This document shows, piece by piece, positions 1 to 8,574 of a stretch of 64,000 bases of DNA (positions are counted from its first letter, which is position 1; the number at the start of each line of letters is the position of its first letter). Position numbers and translations under genes: made by a program. The notes below the pieces were generated by a model that worked only from the letters and a program-made list of their open reading frames with translations, had not been told where the DNA came from and ran no database searches. The stretch comes from Fibrobacterota bacterium. GTDB lineage: Bacteria; Fibrobacterota; Chitinivibrionia; Chitinivibrionales; Chitinispirillaceae. The stretch lies in assembly GCA_023436205.1 (NCBI GenBank), contig JAEZKC010000006.1:62001-126000 (forward strand), given 5' to 3'.

Positions 1-402
1 TTTCAGCCCGGTATTTACGGTGATGTTCGGATTTATTCTAGAGCAAAGGTGTATTTTCAACCGGGTGATTATTTTTTCAGATCGTTAATCTTCGAGCCTG
101 ATGTAAATATCTCAATTGATGCAGCTTCTAAATCAATTTACTGGAAAGTTGTCAATGAGTTTTCCATTGGAGATAGAAGCAGAATTATAAACACCAATCC
201 AGAGTTACTTCAGATTCATTCTCTTCAGAGTTCTTCACTCAAAATTGGTAATGATGTCGAATTTGTTGGCTCAATTAAAGCGCCTTATGCTCTTGTGGAA
301 GTGTGTACAAAAAAGAAAGTTGACGGCAGTACTCGGTTCCGAGGTCCTATTCAGGCTCGTGCAATTCGGCTGGAACCTGATGTGATTATTGATGCAAGAT
401 AG
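1..402 (+). CDS. C-terminal fragment of a secreted beta-solenoid protein (DUF7305-like)
   Basis: The frame is open from the first base of the window to a TAG at 400-402, so this is the 3' end of a gene whose start lies to the left. The 133 visible residues have short beta-strand periodicity (FQPGIYGDVRIYSRAKVYF, then FQPGDYFF, then FEPDVNISID). This resembles the 'LxxGtYyfxsLxl..ganlxid' repeats of DUF7305-type C-terminal domains found on large surface proteins of deltaproteobacteria and Fibrobacterota. No catalytic motif is visible. The GTG at 49 is an internal codon and not a convincing start, because the same repeat pattern continues upstream of it. A hairpin follows the stop. Family assignment is by pattern only. 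Confidence 0.6.
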   Translation, partial: FQPGIYGDVRIYSRAKVYFQPGDYFFRSLIFEPDVNISIDAASKSIYWKVVNEFSIGDRSRIINTNPELLQIHSLQSSSLKIGNDVEFVGSIKAPYALVEVCTKKKVDGSTRFRGPIQARAIRLEPDVIIDAR

Positions 403-441
403 CCCGTTTCCGGTTTAATTCTATTCCTGAGAACCTTTTAC

Positions 442-466
442 TCCCCTCTCCAAAACGGGGAGGGGA
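442..466. terminator. Hairpin between convergent genes
   Basis: A 10-bp stem (442-451 with 457-466, one G-U pair) around an AAAAC loop sits between the stop of the left-edge gene and the stop of the convergent CBS gene. There is no long T-run on either side, so termination is inferred from stem strength and position. Confidence 0.5.
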
Positions 467-474
467 TTTGGGTT

Positions 475-903
475 CTACCTTGAGGGCTTACTGGGCTCAG
501 AAACATCTCTAATCACTTCACCGGCCAGTTCTCTCTGTGCATGGACCGCCAGATCTCCCAGTGAACAAATTCCCACAACATTGCCGTATTTATCATTCAC
601 CAGAAGGCGTCGCACCTTGTGTTCCTCCATGATTTTTGCCGCCTGCTCGATATCGGCATCATCGGTGCAGGAAAGCACCCGATCCGACATAACTTGCTTT
701 ACGGTAATTCTGGCAGGGTTAAGCTCCTCTGATATTGCCCTTACTACGATATCTCTATCGGTGATTATTCCAATCACTGAGCCGTCTTCTCTTACGGGAA
801 TGGCTCCTATATCTAGATCCCGCATCTTTTTGGCAGCATCGAGAATGGTAAAATTGGAAAGAATAGTATCCACACTGGATGTCATGATATCTCTTACTTT
901 CAT
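475..903 (-). CDS. CBS-domain pair protein
   Basis: This 142-residue protein is made almost entirely of two CBS motifs (about residues 1-58 and 66-125, with MKVRDIM at the start and GIITDRDIVVRA closing the first). Such stand-alone CBS pairs bind adenine nucleotides and act as energy or redox sensors. The start at 903 is chosen because AAAGGAAAC lies 6-7 nt upstream and MKVRDIMT is the usual N-terminus. A longer in-frame extension to 975 would overlap the next gene and adds no conserved sequence. It lies just downstream of the erythromycin-esterase homologue on the same strand (24-nt gap), so the two are probably co-transcribed. The specific ligand or partner is unknown. Confidence 0.88.
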   Translation of the reverse strand: MKVRDIMTSSVDTILSNFTILDAAKKMRDLDIGAIPVREDGSVIGIITDRDIVVRAISEELNPARITVKQVMSDRVLSCTDDADIEQAAKIMEEHKVRRLLVNDKYGNVVGICSLGDLAVHAQRELAGEVIRDVSEPSKPSR

Positions 904-926
904 GATGATGTTTCCTTTACTTTTGT

Positions 927-2258
927 TTACAAACCGCTCTGATAGGTGTCGGGCAGTTGCTCTCCTGCTTCCCATCCTGGGTTGCGGTCGAGCGGTTGCA
1001 CAGCACGGGTCTGATCGAAATGAATTACTGCATCGAACTGCTTTGGGAGAGAAGCCTGGAAATAATGACTCTGCCTTTCGGTACCGGGCATGTATATGAC
1101 TCCTATAGCTCTTTCAAGATGCTGACGTTCGAGAAAGGAGAGATTCGGATTGTCTTTCAGAATGATATAGAATGCCGGAATGGCGCTCATATGAAAAAGG
1201 TTTTCGTAACTTTCCACCATTGAGGGACGGATATGCTTTCGCTCCACTTCACCACCCCAGGAGGAGGCTGCGGATACTGTACCGGAATGAGTGGAAAATC
1301 CGATCAGAAATGCTTCATCGTTATAGCGCTCACGGATAAGTTGCCCTACATTGTATTCGCCATAGCGGCTGACTTCAGTAGCTCGGGCATCTCCCAGATG
1401 TGAATTATGTTCCCATACTACAATTTTGGGTTCCCTAAATTGACGAATATGGCTGATCAGAGCATCGAGAGTATCGGCCATGTGTTTGTCACGCAGATTC
1501 CAGCTCGATACTCTGCCGGAAAACATTGTGCGGTAGTACTCTTCGGCATCCCGGGCAAGCTTCGCGTTCTGTTGAGCGTAAAAGAGCTCCTCCCTGGGGA
1601 CGAAACCGCCACTCTTTACATAATCCAACCCCTTGCTTCTCATATCCTGAAGCTGTTGAATCGCATGTTTACGGCAGTCCTCTGTAACGTAGCTCATGGC
1701 CAGACCATAGTTTTCCGCTTCAGGGCCATACTGTTCAAAGCAGGCATAACGCTGACGGGCTTTCTGGGCTGCCTGGGGGTCAACTTCTTCGAGGTAGTCG
1801 ATAACTGCATCGATGGAGGAGTAGAGGCTGTAAAGATCAAGACCATAGAATCCTACTTTTTGCTCCTGGGGCCTGTTTTCGTTGTAGCTTCGCAGTACGG
1901 ATATAAAGTCGACCACTTCGGTATTGCGCCACATCCAGCGGGGAAAGCGGGTAAAATCATTTAGAGATGTAAAGGGGTCTTCATCATTACCCAGAGATCT
2001 TACATAGCGATTCACCCTGTAGGCATCCGGCCAATCTGCCTCCACTGCCACTGCGGTAAACCCTTTCTCTTCTATCAATCGAGTGGTAATCTGAGCTCTT
2101 GCCCGATAAAACTCGTGAGTGCCGTGGCTAGCCTCTCCGATGAGCACCAGGTGCGAGTCTCCGATGGCTTCCAGAAGTGCATCGAAATCATCTGGTTGGG
2201 CCATGATTTCGTTTGCGTTCTCCCGGATGATGGCGATTGGGTCTTCATGTCTGTTCAT
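927..2258 (-). CDS. Erythromycin esterase family protein
   Basis: The 443-residue protein matches the erythromycin-esterase/EreA-like superfamily (PF05139). The N-terminal motif LVLIGEASHGTHEFYR carries the Glu and His expected to activate water, followed by AVEADWPDAYRVNRYV and, further on, a VWEHNSHLGDAR segment with another conserved His. Family members hydrolyse macrolide lactones in resistant enterobacteria, but most chromosomal homologues of this type have no shown macrolide activity, so resistance should not be assumed. No signal peptide is visible, so it is cytoplasmic. It is divergent from the GH65 gene and upstream of the CBS gene. Confidence 0.85.
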   Translation of the reverse strand: MNRHEDPIAIIRENANEIMAQPDDFDALLEAIGDSHLVLIGEASHGTHEFYRARAQITTRLIEEKGFTAVAVEADWPDAYRVNRYVRSLGNDEDPFTSLNDFTRFPRWMWRNTEVVDFISVLRSYNENRPQEQKVGFYGLDLYSLYSSIDAVIDYLEEVDPQAAQKARQRYACFEQYGPEAENYGLAMSYVTEDCRKHAIQQLQDMRSKGLDYVKSGGFVPREELFYAQQNAKLARDAEEYYRTMFSGRVSSWNLRDKHMADTLDALISHIRQFREPKIVVWEHNSHLGDARATEVSRYGEYNVGQLIRERYNDEAFLIGFSTHSGTVSAASSWGGEVERKHIRPSMVESYENLFHMSAIPAFYIILKDNPNLSFLERQHLERAIGVIYMPGTERQSHYFQASLPKQFDAVIHFDQTRAVQPLDRNPGWEAGEQLPDTYQSGL

Positions 2259-2334
2259 GTTGTCCTCGGAATAGTTGATGTTGTCAATTAATTATCTATA
2301 TGAAGCAAATGCCGTGCGTATCCGGAGCAGGCTC

Positions 2335-2350
2335 TGGCACCGCTCTTGCA
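2335..2350 (+). promoter_or_regulatory. Sigma-54-type -24/-12 promoter candidate
   Basis: TGGCAC-N5-TTGCA, with GG and GC separated by exactly 10 nt, matches the RpoN core consensus without mismatch. It lies 45 nt upstream of the GH65 start and in the right orientation, so transcription would begin near 2360. I did not identify an activator-binding repeat upstream. Confidence 0.6.
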
Positions 2351-2394
2351 GTTATGTCCCTTGATGGCGCAAACAGATGTGCAAGGGGTGAGGT

Positions 2395-4794
2395 ATGGAC
2401 TATAATAAAACGTTTCTAATTACCTATAGGGGCTACGAACCGGATAAAGAGGGGCTCAGAGAGACCCTTTGCACTCTCGGTAACGGCTACTTCGCTACAA
2501 GAGGAGCAAATGAAAGTTCCAAGGCCAGCGATGTCCATTATCCCGGAACCTATCTGGCTGGGGGGTACAATCGGCTCAAGACCAGTGTTGCCGGCAACAT
2601 TATTGAAAGTGAAGATCTTGTAAACTGGCCCAATTGGCTTGTGCTCACCTTCCGCATCGAGAATGAAGACTGGTTCTCTGTCGATCAGGTACATCTTCTG
2701 GATTATGATCAGGTGCTTAATATGGAAAGTGGTGTACTTGAAACGCTTATCCGTTTACGTGACAGCCACGACCGGATTACTAAAATTGAAACATCCCGTT
2801 TTGTACATATGAAAATTTCCCACTTGGCTGCTATCAAATGGACCATCACCCCTGAAAACTGGTCAGGCAGCTTGACAGTGCAAAGTGCACTCGACGGTAC
2901 AGTTAATAACAGCGGTGTTAAGCGCTATCGTGCGCTTAATTCAAATCACATTGAATCCCTTCAGACAGGAAGGGTTGGTGAAAACGGCATTTTTCTGGAG
3001 GTAAGGACCACTCAATCTCATATTCACATGGCTCAGGCTGCTCGCACCGAAATCTATGACGACAGCGGCATTATTCCCTTGAAGCGGGAGTCCTTTGAAA
3101 GGGAAGGATATGTGGCGCAGGAACTTACATTTGATTGTAAAGAAAATTATAAGGTTACGGTGGAAAAAGTGGTAGCAATCTATACCTCTAAAGATGTGGC
3201 AATCAGTGAACCCGTTGCTGACGCATGCAGGACAGTCGAGCGCGCAGCCAATTACGATTCCTTACTGATTTCTCAGCAGAGGGCCTGGTCTCATCTGTGG
3301 GATCGCTTTGACACTAAAATCGTGGGCGACATGCAGAGTCAAACGCTTATTCATCTGCACATATTCCACATACTGCAGACTGCATCCCCTAATACTTACG
3401 AACTCGATGTGGGTATTCCTCCCCGGGGTCTACACGGAGAGGCATATCGCGGGCATATTCTGTGGGATGAGCTTTTCGTGTTTCCTTTTCTCAATCTGCG
3501 CAATCCACTCCTTACTCGTCAGTTTCTCCTGTACCGCTACCACCGTCTTGAGCAGGCCAGAATAGCCGCCGAGCTCGCAGGGTACAAAGGGGCCATGTAC
3601 CCCTGGCAGAGTGGAAGCAACGGTCGGGAAGAAAATCAGAAAATTCATCTCAATCCGCAATCCGGAAGATGGATACCCGATGTCACTCAGCTTCAAAGGC
3701 ATGTTAATTCAGCCATCGTGATGAATATCTGGCAATACTATCAGGTGACAAACGATAAGGAGTTTCTCTATTATTTCGGAGCTGAAATCATATTCGAAAT
3801 AGCCAAGTTCTGGTCCTCCATATCGCGTTATAATCCTCAAAGGGAGCGCTTTGAAATTCACGGGGTGATCGGGCCCGATGAATACCATACATCCTATCCG
3901 GGAGCTCAGACACCGGGTATCAACAACAATGCCTACACAAATTTTCTGGCTGCCTGGGTTCTTCAACGTGCTTTAGATACATTGAATATTCTTGATGAGA
4001 GGCGAAGCCGTGAACTGCTTTCCGATCTCGACATTGACGACGAAGAGCTCGATCGATGGAACAGAATCAGCCACAGGATGTACATACCCTTCAACAATGG
4101 AATTATAGAACAGTTTGAGGGATACAGTAAACTCAAGGAGCTTGATTGGGATCATTACAAGGGACGATTCGGTGAGAACTTGCGGCTTGACAGAATTCTG
4201 GAAAGTGAGAATGACAACGTTGATAAATATAAGGCGAGTAAGCAGGCTGACGTCTTGATGCTGTTCTATCTATTTTCCGCGGAGGAGATGGAGCAGGTTT
4301 TCAGAAAAATGGGTTATGATTTTAACACCTCCACCATACCTGAAAATATCTCTTATTACAGGGAGCGTACCTCTCATGGCAGTACCCTCAGTCGACTGGT
4401 CTTGTCCTGGGTTCTTTCCCGTTCCGACCGCAACCGTTCCTGGCATATTTTCAGTAAAGCTCTTGTTTCCGATTTTGAAGATGTGCAGGGAGGAACCACT
4501 CCTGAAGGAATTCATCTTGGTGCAATGGCCGGTACAGTAGATATGATTCAACGATGCTACACTGGGCTTGAAATCAGAGATGAGGTACTCTATCTTAAAC
4601 CGCAGTTGCCTGAGAGCATATCCGAAATTCGGCAGAGAATCCGATTCAGAGGACACTGGATCGGCATGGTTGTCAACCATGAAACACTCACAATGTGCTT
4701 TGAAAAGGGGTGGGGCAATCCGGTTAAGGTAAACGTGCAGGGACAGGAATTTGTTTTTGCCGAAAAGGAGACCAGATGCTTTAGAATAAAGTGA
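2395..4794 (+). CDS. Glycoside hydrolase family 65 phosphorylase (trehalose/kojibiose-type)
   Basis: The 799-residue protein is a full-length GH65 enzyme. These are inverting phosphorylases that split alpha-glucosides such as trehalose, maltose or kojibiose with phosphate to give beta-glucose 1-phosphate. The N-terminal beta-sandwich starts with ETLCTLGNGYFATRGANE, the (alpha/alpha)6 barrel has GHILWDELFVFPF, and the catalytic acid is the Glu of GPDEYH (E496). The C-terminal part keeps the typical GAMAGTVDM segment. Start ATG 2395 follows AAGGGGTGAGGT. A beta-phosphoglucomutase/trehalose-phosphatase fusion lies 2.1 kb downstream, which makes trehalose or trehalose 6-phosphate the likely substrate. 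The exact disaccharide cannot be read from sequence. A sigma-54-like promoter precedes it. Confidence 0.92.
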   Translation: MDYNKTFLITYRGYEPDKEGLRETLCTLGNGYFATRGANESSKASDVHYPGTYLAGGYNRLKTSVAGNIIESEDLVNWPNWLVLTFRIENEDWFSVDQVHLLDYDQVLNMESGVLETLIRLRDSHDRITKIETSRFVHMKISHLAAIKWTITPENWSGSLTVQSALDGTVNNSGVKRYRALNSNHIESLQTGRVGENGIFLEVRTTQSHIHMAQAARTEIYDDSGIIPLKRESFEREGYVAQELTFDCKENYKVTVEKVVAIYTSKDVAISEPVADACRTVERAANYDSLLISQQRAWSHLWDRFDTKIVGDMQSQTLIHLHIFHILQTASPNTYELDVGIPPRGLHGEAYRGHILWDELFVFPFLNLRNPLLTRQFLLYRYHRLEQARIAAELAGYKGAMYPWQSGSNGREENQKIHLNPQSGRWIPDVTQLQRHVNSAIVMNIWQYYQVTNDKEFLYYFGAEIIFEIAKFWSSISRYNPQRERFEIHGVIGPDEYHTSYPGAQTPGINNNAYTNFLAAWVLQRALDTLNILDERRSRELLSDLDIDDEELDRWNRISHRMYIPFNNGIIEQFEGYSKLKELDWDHYKGRFGENLRLDRILESENDNVDKYKASKQADVLMLFYLFSAEEMEQVFRKMGYDFNTSTIPENISYYRERTSHGSTLSRLVLSWVLSRSDRNRSWHIFSKALVSDFEDVQGGTTPEGIHLGAMAGTVDMIQRCYTGLEIRDEVLYLKPQLPESISEIRQRIRFRGHWIGMVVNHETLTMCFEKGWGNPVKVNVQGQEFVFAEKETRCFRIK

Positions 4795-4806
4795 TACTGT
4801 TTTGTT

Positions 4807-4835
4807 TTGACTCCGCTACTTAACTTATATATATT
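4807..4835 (+). promoter_or_regulatory. Sigma-70-type promoter
   Basis: TTGACT (4807-4812), a 17-nt spacer and TATATT (4830-4835) lie 65 nt upstream of the outer-membrane protein gene at 4900. The element suggests that the 4900-6794 pair is transcribed independently of the GH65 gene. Confidence 0.6.
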
Positions 4836-4899
4836 GTTCCGGTAAATTCTTAAACCCATTTTACCCAAAATTTATCACTCTTCACTTTTAGGAGCTGCA

Positions 4900-5721
4900 A
4901 TGCACAAAATGTGGTTGGCTTTAGTGAGCTGCGCCTTTATTATGTATGCGCAAGAAGTGCCTGAGCCACTTGCTAATGGCGAAGGAACCAAGTCTTCCGG
5001 TGTTTCCATCAGCGGTACACCTGCCGCCCAGTTTCGGATTCAGGCCGGTATGCGTACTCTGCAAGGTGATGACAGAGCATTCAGGTTCACGTTCATTGAT
5101 CATAGTTTAGGGATCTATGATACTTCTGTTATCCAGGGTCTTCATCTGGCTAAGGATGCCGGTGCCTGGGGACTGGGTCTTAATCTGGAGTCTAATGTAC
5201 AGAGACCTGTGCATCTGGCACTTGCTTTTGATGCTCAGTTCGGTGCATTTTCCATGTTTGGGCTTGCTCTGGGAGCCGGATATAATCAGAGGATTATAAA
5301 GGATCGTCTATGGCTTCAAGCCAAATCCGATATCGTTTTCGGATATGCAAATGTAAACCTGGGGGCCATTCCCACGCTTTACGGGTATGCAAGAATAAAC
5401 GGAACTTGGTTTGATGATGATGAACTTGCTGTATCCATGACTTCCACTCATGTGGTAGTGCGGCCGGAATTGAATGCCTACATAAGAGTGACCAGAAAGG
5501 GAATGATCATGCTGGGTGGGGGCTATCAGGTTCCGATTTCTGCATCAACGCCTTCATTCACCTTTAGCGGAACTTCTTATTACACAGATGAAGAGGAGAC
5601 CGAGTCGCTGGAAATCACCGAAAAGAACGTGATTTTCGAGATGGACGGAAAAAAGACTGATAAAGTCAACATAGCTCCTGATGGTTTGGTTATCAATATC
5701 TCTTATGTGTTTGAGCTATAA
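4900..5721 (+). CDS. Predicted outer-membrane beta-barrel protein
   Basis: I do not recognise the family. The 273-residue product starts with a short hydrophobic signal-like stretch (MHKMWLALVSCAFIMYAQ). It continues as alternating hydrophobic/polar strands rich in Gly and aromatic residues (GAWGLGLNLE, SMFGLALGAGYN, MIMLGGGYQVP) and ends VINISYVFEL, the terminal aromatic-plus-hydrophobic pattern of a barrel. AGGAG precedes ATG 4900. It is followed after 14 nt by a lipoprotein gene with which it probably forms an operon, so the pair may act together in the outer membrane. Confidence 0.65.
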   Translation: MHKMWLALVSCAFIMYAQEVPEPLANGEGTKSSGVSISGTPAAQFRIQAGMRTLQGDDRAFRFTFIDHSLGIYDTSVIQGLHLAKDAGAWGLGLNLESNVQRPVHLALAFDAQFGAFSMFGLALGAGYNQRIIKDRLWLQAKSDIVFGYANVNLGAIPTLYGYARINGTWFDDDELAVSMTSTHVVVRPELNAYIRVTRKGMIMLGGGYQVPISASTPSFTFSGTSYYTDEEETESLEITEKNVIFEMDGKKTDKVNIAPDGLVINISYVFEL

Positions 5722-5735
5722 AAAAGGAAACGAAA

Positions 5736-6794
5736 ATGAAAACGAGATATTTAACTTTTGCAGCCGGTTTTTTAGCATTGACTCTTTCAGGGTGTGCGAT
5801 GATAGGATCACTTCTGTCTGATGGCGGAAGTGCAGATGTTTCTCTGGCGTATACCAAATATCCTGAAGTTAATTTCAGTCACATTAAAAATGTTGCAGTG
5901 CTGCCTTTTGAGGAAGGTTCCATTGGTTCTACAAGTTACAGCCTCTGGGACATACTTGAAAAGCACTTTTCAACAAATTCCCTTTCCATCGCCATTGCCG
6001 ATGATCTGGCGGGAAAAATTTCAGAAAAAGGGATCTTCAAGCTTTATGACCGCAGCATCGCCAAGAATGATTCTTCGATTCAGATGGTGATAGCCGGGAC
6101 AATTCTTGCCCAGGATGTTAACCACAGCGTGTCTGATAATTCCTACACCGACAAGGAAGGCAAGTACCATTCCGTTTACAATGCTGAATGCAGTGGTACA
6201 CTGGTTGTGAATTATCGGTTTGTTAACCCCCGTACAGGTGAGGTGCTCAGGAATGAAAAGATAGAGAAAACCCACTCCAGCAAAGGGGAAGCAAGCAGTC
6301 GCAGTGGTGCACTTGGTAAGTTACCTCAGAAAACTCAGGTGCTTTCGTCACTTGTTTCTCAGGCTAACAGTTCATTGGTTGCATCTTTCGCACAAGTTGA
6401 AGTGAGAGCGAATTACGCTTTAGCCATAATGAAGGATGACGAGTTTTTTACCAACTCCCTCAAGCTGGTTAAGAAAGGTGACTGGGAATCTGCGGCAGAA
6501 ATCTGGGATCGTTTTGAAGAAGAGAACAGAAAGGAAGCCTTTTATAATAAGATGCTCTATAAAAGGTATATTGTTGGTGATTTAAACGATGCCATTTCCT
6601 ATGCATCATTGGCTTATCAGAAAACAGGTGATGCCTCTTTCCCCAAATGGCTGGCCAAATTTGAGAAGGAAAAGCAGCTGGAGGATGCATTTAAAAATCC
6701 AGCTTCGGTCGGAACAACCGCGCCAGTGGTTCCGGCAGAAATGCCTGCAGAGATTCCTTCTGATGATGCATCTAGCGTAGAATCCACTAATTAA
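5736..6794 (+). CDS. Outer-envelope lipoprotein, CsgG/DUF6340-like, with a TPR-like tail
   Basis: The 352-residue product has a lipoprotein signal peptide ending in the lipobox LTLSGC (Cys 20). The following region (about 50-230) starts HIKNVAVLPFEEG, predicts a Rossmann-like alternation and resembles the CsgG/LpoB/DUF6340 group of periplasmic lipoproteins. Residues about 230-310 are helical with a repeat-like 'GDWESAAEIWDRF ... GDLNDAISYASLAYQKTGD' pattern. The C-terminus is low-complexity Pro/Ala/Ser/Glu. AAGGAAA precedes the ATG. Its upstream partner is a barrel protein and a strong terminator follows. The precise family is uncertain. Confidence 0.65.
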   Translation: MKTRYLTFAAGFLALTLSGCAMIGSLLSDGGSADVSLAYTKYPEVNFSHIKNVAVLPFEEGSIGSTSYSLWDILEKHFSTNSLSIAIADDLAGKISEKGIFKLYDRSIAKNDSSIQMVIAGTILAQDVNHSVSDNSYTDKEGKYHSVYNAECSGTLVVNYRFVNPRTGEVLRNEKIEKTHSSKGEASSRSGALGKLPQKTQVLSSLVSQANSSLVASFAQVEVRANYALAIMKDDEFFTNSLKLVKKGDWESAAEIWDRFEEENRKEAFYNKMLYKRYIVGDLNDAISYASLAYQKTGDASFPKWLAKFEKEKQLEDAFKNPASVGTTAPVVPAEMPAEIPSDDASSVESTN

Positions 6795-6810
6795 TCTCTT
6801 CGTTATATAA

Positions 6811-6837
6811 AAGGCTCTTGATTCCAAGAGCCTTTTT
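6811..6837 (+). terminator. Rho-independent terminator
   Basis: A perfect 10-bp stem (6811-6820 with 6825-6834) with an ATTC loop is followed by a T-run. It lies 17 nt after the lipoprotein stop and ends the barrel/lipoprotein unit. Confidence 0.9.
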
Positions 6838-6852
6838 CTAGTAAAAAGCGCG

Positions 6853-6868
6853 GGGCATGAATCTTGCA
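6853..6868 (+). promoter_or_regulatory. Sigma-54-like promoter candidate
   Basis: GGGCAT-N5-TTGCA keeps the invariant GG-N10-GC spacing and differs from the TGGCAC-N5-TTGCA consensus at two less critical positions. It lies between the preceding terminator and the HAD-fusion gene, 35 nt before the ATG at 6903. Its similarity in sequence and placement to the element at 2335 raises the likelihood that it is real. Confidence 0.45.
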
Positions 6869-6902
6869 CCGGTATCTCTGTAAAACAGAACGGGGCAGAT
6901 TT

Positions 6903-8459
6903 ATGATTTTACGCACATTAAGCAGAGTAAAAGCTGTGCTTCTAGATTTAGATGGGGTTGTTACTAATACCGCAACGCTCCATACTAAAGCCTGGAAGCG
7001 CATGTTCGATTCCTTTTTACAGCAATATTCCAAAAAGAAAAAGCTTCCTTTTGTTCCGCTGGACCCGGTACACGATTACAAAGAGTATATCGATGGACGG
7101 CCTCGCTATGATGGTGTGCGCACTTTCCTGAAATCAAGGGGGATAATTCTTCCTTATGGAGACCGTAATGATGCTCCGGGTGTGGAGACTATCTGTGGTC
7201 TGGGAAATCTTAAGAATGAATTGTATCATACTCTTCTGCATGAGCAGGGAGCGCATGTTTACGATGATGCAGTTGAGATGATTCGTAAATGGCGAGATGC
7301 TCAAATGAGGACAGCTGTCATTTCTGCCAGTCGCAACTGTCGTGAAGTGCTTCAGTCTGCAGAACTTACCGACCTTTTTGATGCCATTGTCGATGGAAAC
7401 GATGCTGAGCTGAATATGCTTAAGGGTAAACCCGAGTCTGACACGTTTGTTTTTGCGGCAAAGCTGCTTGGTGTCGATCCTTCCCAGACTGTCGTTGTGG
7501 AGGATGCAGTCGCGGGGGTTCAGTCTGGAAAAAATGGCCACTTCTTACTTGTAACTGGTGTATCGCGCGATGGAAAAAGCAGGGAGCTTCTGCTTCAGAA
7601 TGGTGCAGATATTGTGGTTTCCAAACTCACTGAAATGCCTGTAATGGGAGGTTTGATGCGCAGGAAAATTGATGAAATCCCCTCTGCTCTAGAACAATTC
7701 AACAGGCTTGCTGAAAAACTTTATGCTGATACAGTAATGGTTTTGCTTGATTATGACGGGACGCTTACGCCTATAGTCGAACGACCCGAATTAGCGCAGA
7801 TTTCTGAATCTACGCGTGATGCAGTAAGGCAGCTTGCTCGAAAAATCAAAGTTGCCGTTGTAAGCGGAAGAGATCTTCAGGATGTGAAAAGGCTGCTTGA
7901 GATTAACAATATATATTATTCGGGCAGCCACGGTTTTGAGATACTTGGTCCCGATGACTCCAGAATGGAATTGCAGGAAGCAAGAAACCGCATTGGCTCA
8001 ATCGAGACAGCTGAATCAGAATGCAAAGCTATGCTTAACGGAATAGAAGGTGTTATCATCGAGCGTAAAAAGTTTGCTCTTGCCGTTCACTACCGTTTGG
8101 TAAAAGAAAACGAAATTAACAAAGTAAAAGAGATCGTTTTAGATGTGGCTCGAGGCCTTGGAGACCTCAAAATAACCTACGGGAAAAAGGTACTGGAGTT
8201 CCGTCCTGAACTACAGTGGGATAAGGGAAAGGCTGTGGAGTGGATAGTGGAGCAGGTCTTTCATTCACGAAGTGGTGCCTATCCTCTGTTCTTAGGGGAC
8301 GACATCACCGATGAAGATGCTTTCCGTGAAGTCAAAGAATGGGGGACTGGTATCATAGTCGGAAATCATGGCCATCCCAGTTTTGCCGATTTTTCTTTAA
8401 AAAACACAGATGAGGTCAGGGAGTTTCTGCTGAGACTTGGGAATCATCTGAAGAAATGA
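6903..8459 (+). CDS. Beta-phosphoglucomutase / trehalose-6-phosphate phosphatase fusion
   Basis: This 518-residue protein contains two complete HAD modules. The first (about 8-235) has the phosphoglucomutase-type motif LLDLDGVV (D15 nucleophile, D17 acid/base), a helical cap and VVEDAVAGVQSG. It should convert beta-glucose 1-phosphate to glucose 6-phosphate. The second (about 245-515) is OtsB-like, with LLDYDGTLTP (D283, D285), VAVVSGR, SGSHGFEI and LGDDITDEDAF, and should dephosphorylate trehalose 6-phosphate. Start ATG 6903 is preferred over an upstream in-frame TTG at 6864, although its ribosome-binding site is weak (CGGGGC). The first module removes the product expected from the GH65 gene upstream. 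No OtsA synthase is in the window. Confidence 0.88.
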   Translation: MILRTLSRVKAVLLDLDGVVTNTATLHTKAWKRMFDSFLQQYSKKKKLPFVPLDPVHDYKEYIDGRPRYDGVRTFLKSRGIILPYGDRNDAPGVETICGLGNLKNELYHTLLHEQGAHVYDDAVEMIRKWRDAQMRTAVISASRNCREVLQSAELTDLFDAIVDGNDAELNMLKGKPESDTFVFAAKLLGVDPSQTVVVEDAVAGVQSGKNGHFLLVTGVSRDGKSRELLLQNGADIVVSKLTEMPVMGGLMRRKIDEIPSALEQFNRLAEKLYADTVMVLLDYDGTLTPIVERPELAQISESTRDAVRQLARKIKVAVVSGRDLQDVKRLLEINNIYYSGSHGFEILGPDDSRMELQEARNRIGSIETAESECKAMLNGIEGVIIERKKFALAVHYRLVKENEINKVKEIVLDVARGLGDLKITYGKKVLEFRPELQWDKGKAVEWIVEQVFHSRSGAYPLFLGDDITDEDAFREVKEWGTGIIVGNHGHPSFADFSLKNTDEVREFLLRLGNHLKK

Positions 8460-8470
8460 AATTTTTGAAA

Positions 8471-8497
8471 GATTGCCTCATGAATGAGGCAATCATT
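8471..8497. terminator. Terminator hairpin between convergent genes
   Basis: An 11-bp perfect inverted repeat (8471-8481 with 8483-8493, minimal loop) is followed by a short T-rich stretch. It lies between the HAD fusion and the convergent beta-helix gene. Confidence 0.6.
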
Positions 8498-8574
8498 TCT
8501 TCAATGCTTGCTGAAATGCTGCTTTTAAACTCTAGTTAAATCTGATCTGATAGATGCCCAAAAACTGAAGCATA

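Noticed and set aside
581..1099. Plus-strand open frame opposite the CBS and esterase genes
   Set aside because: It is antisense to clear coding regions, its product has no recognisable family or domain and it has no SD. The same applies to 1407-1964.
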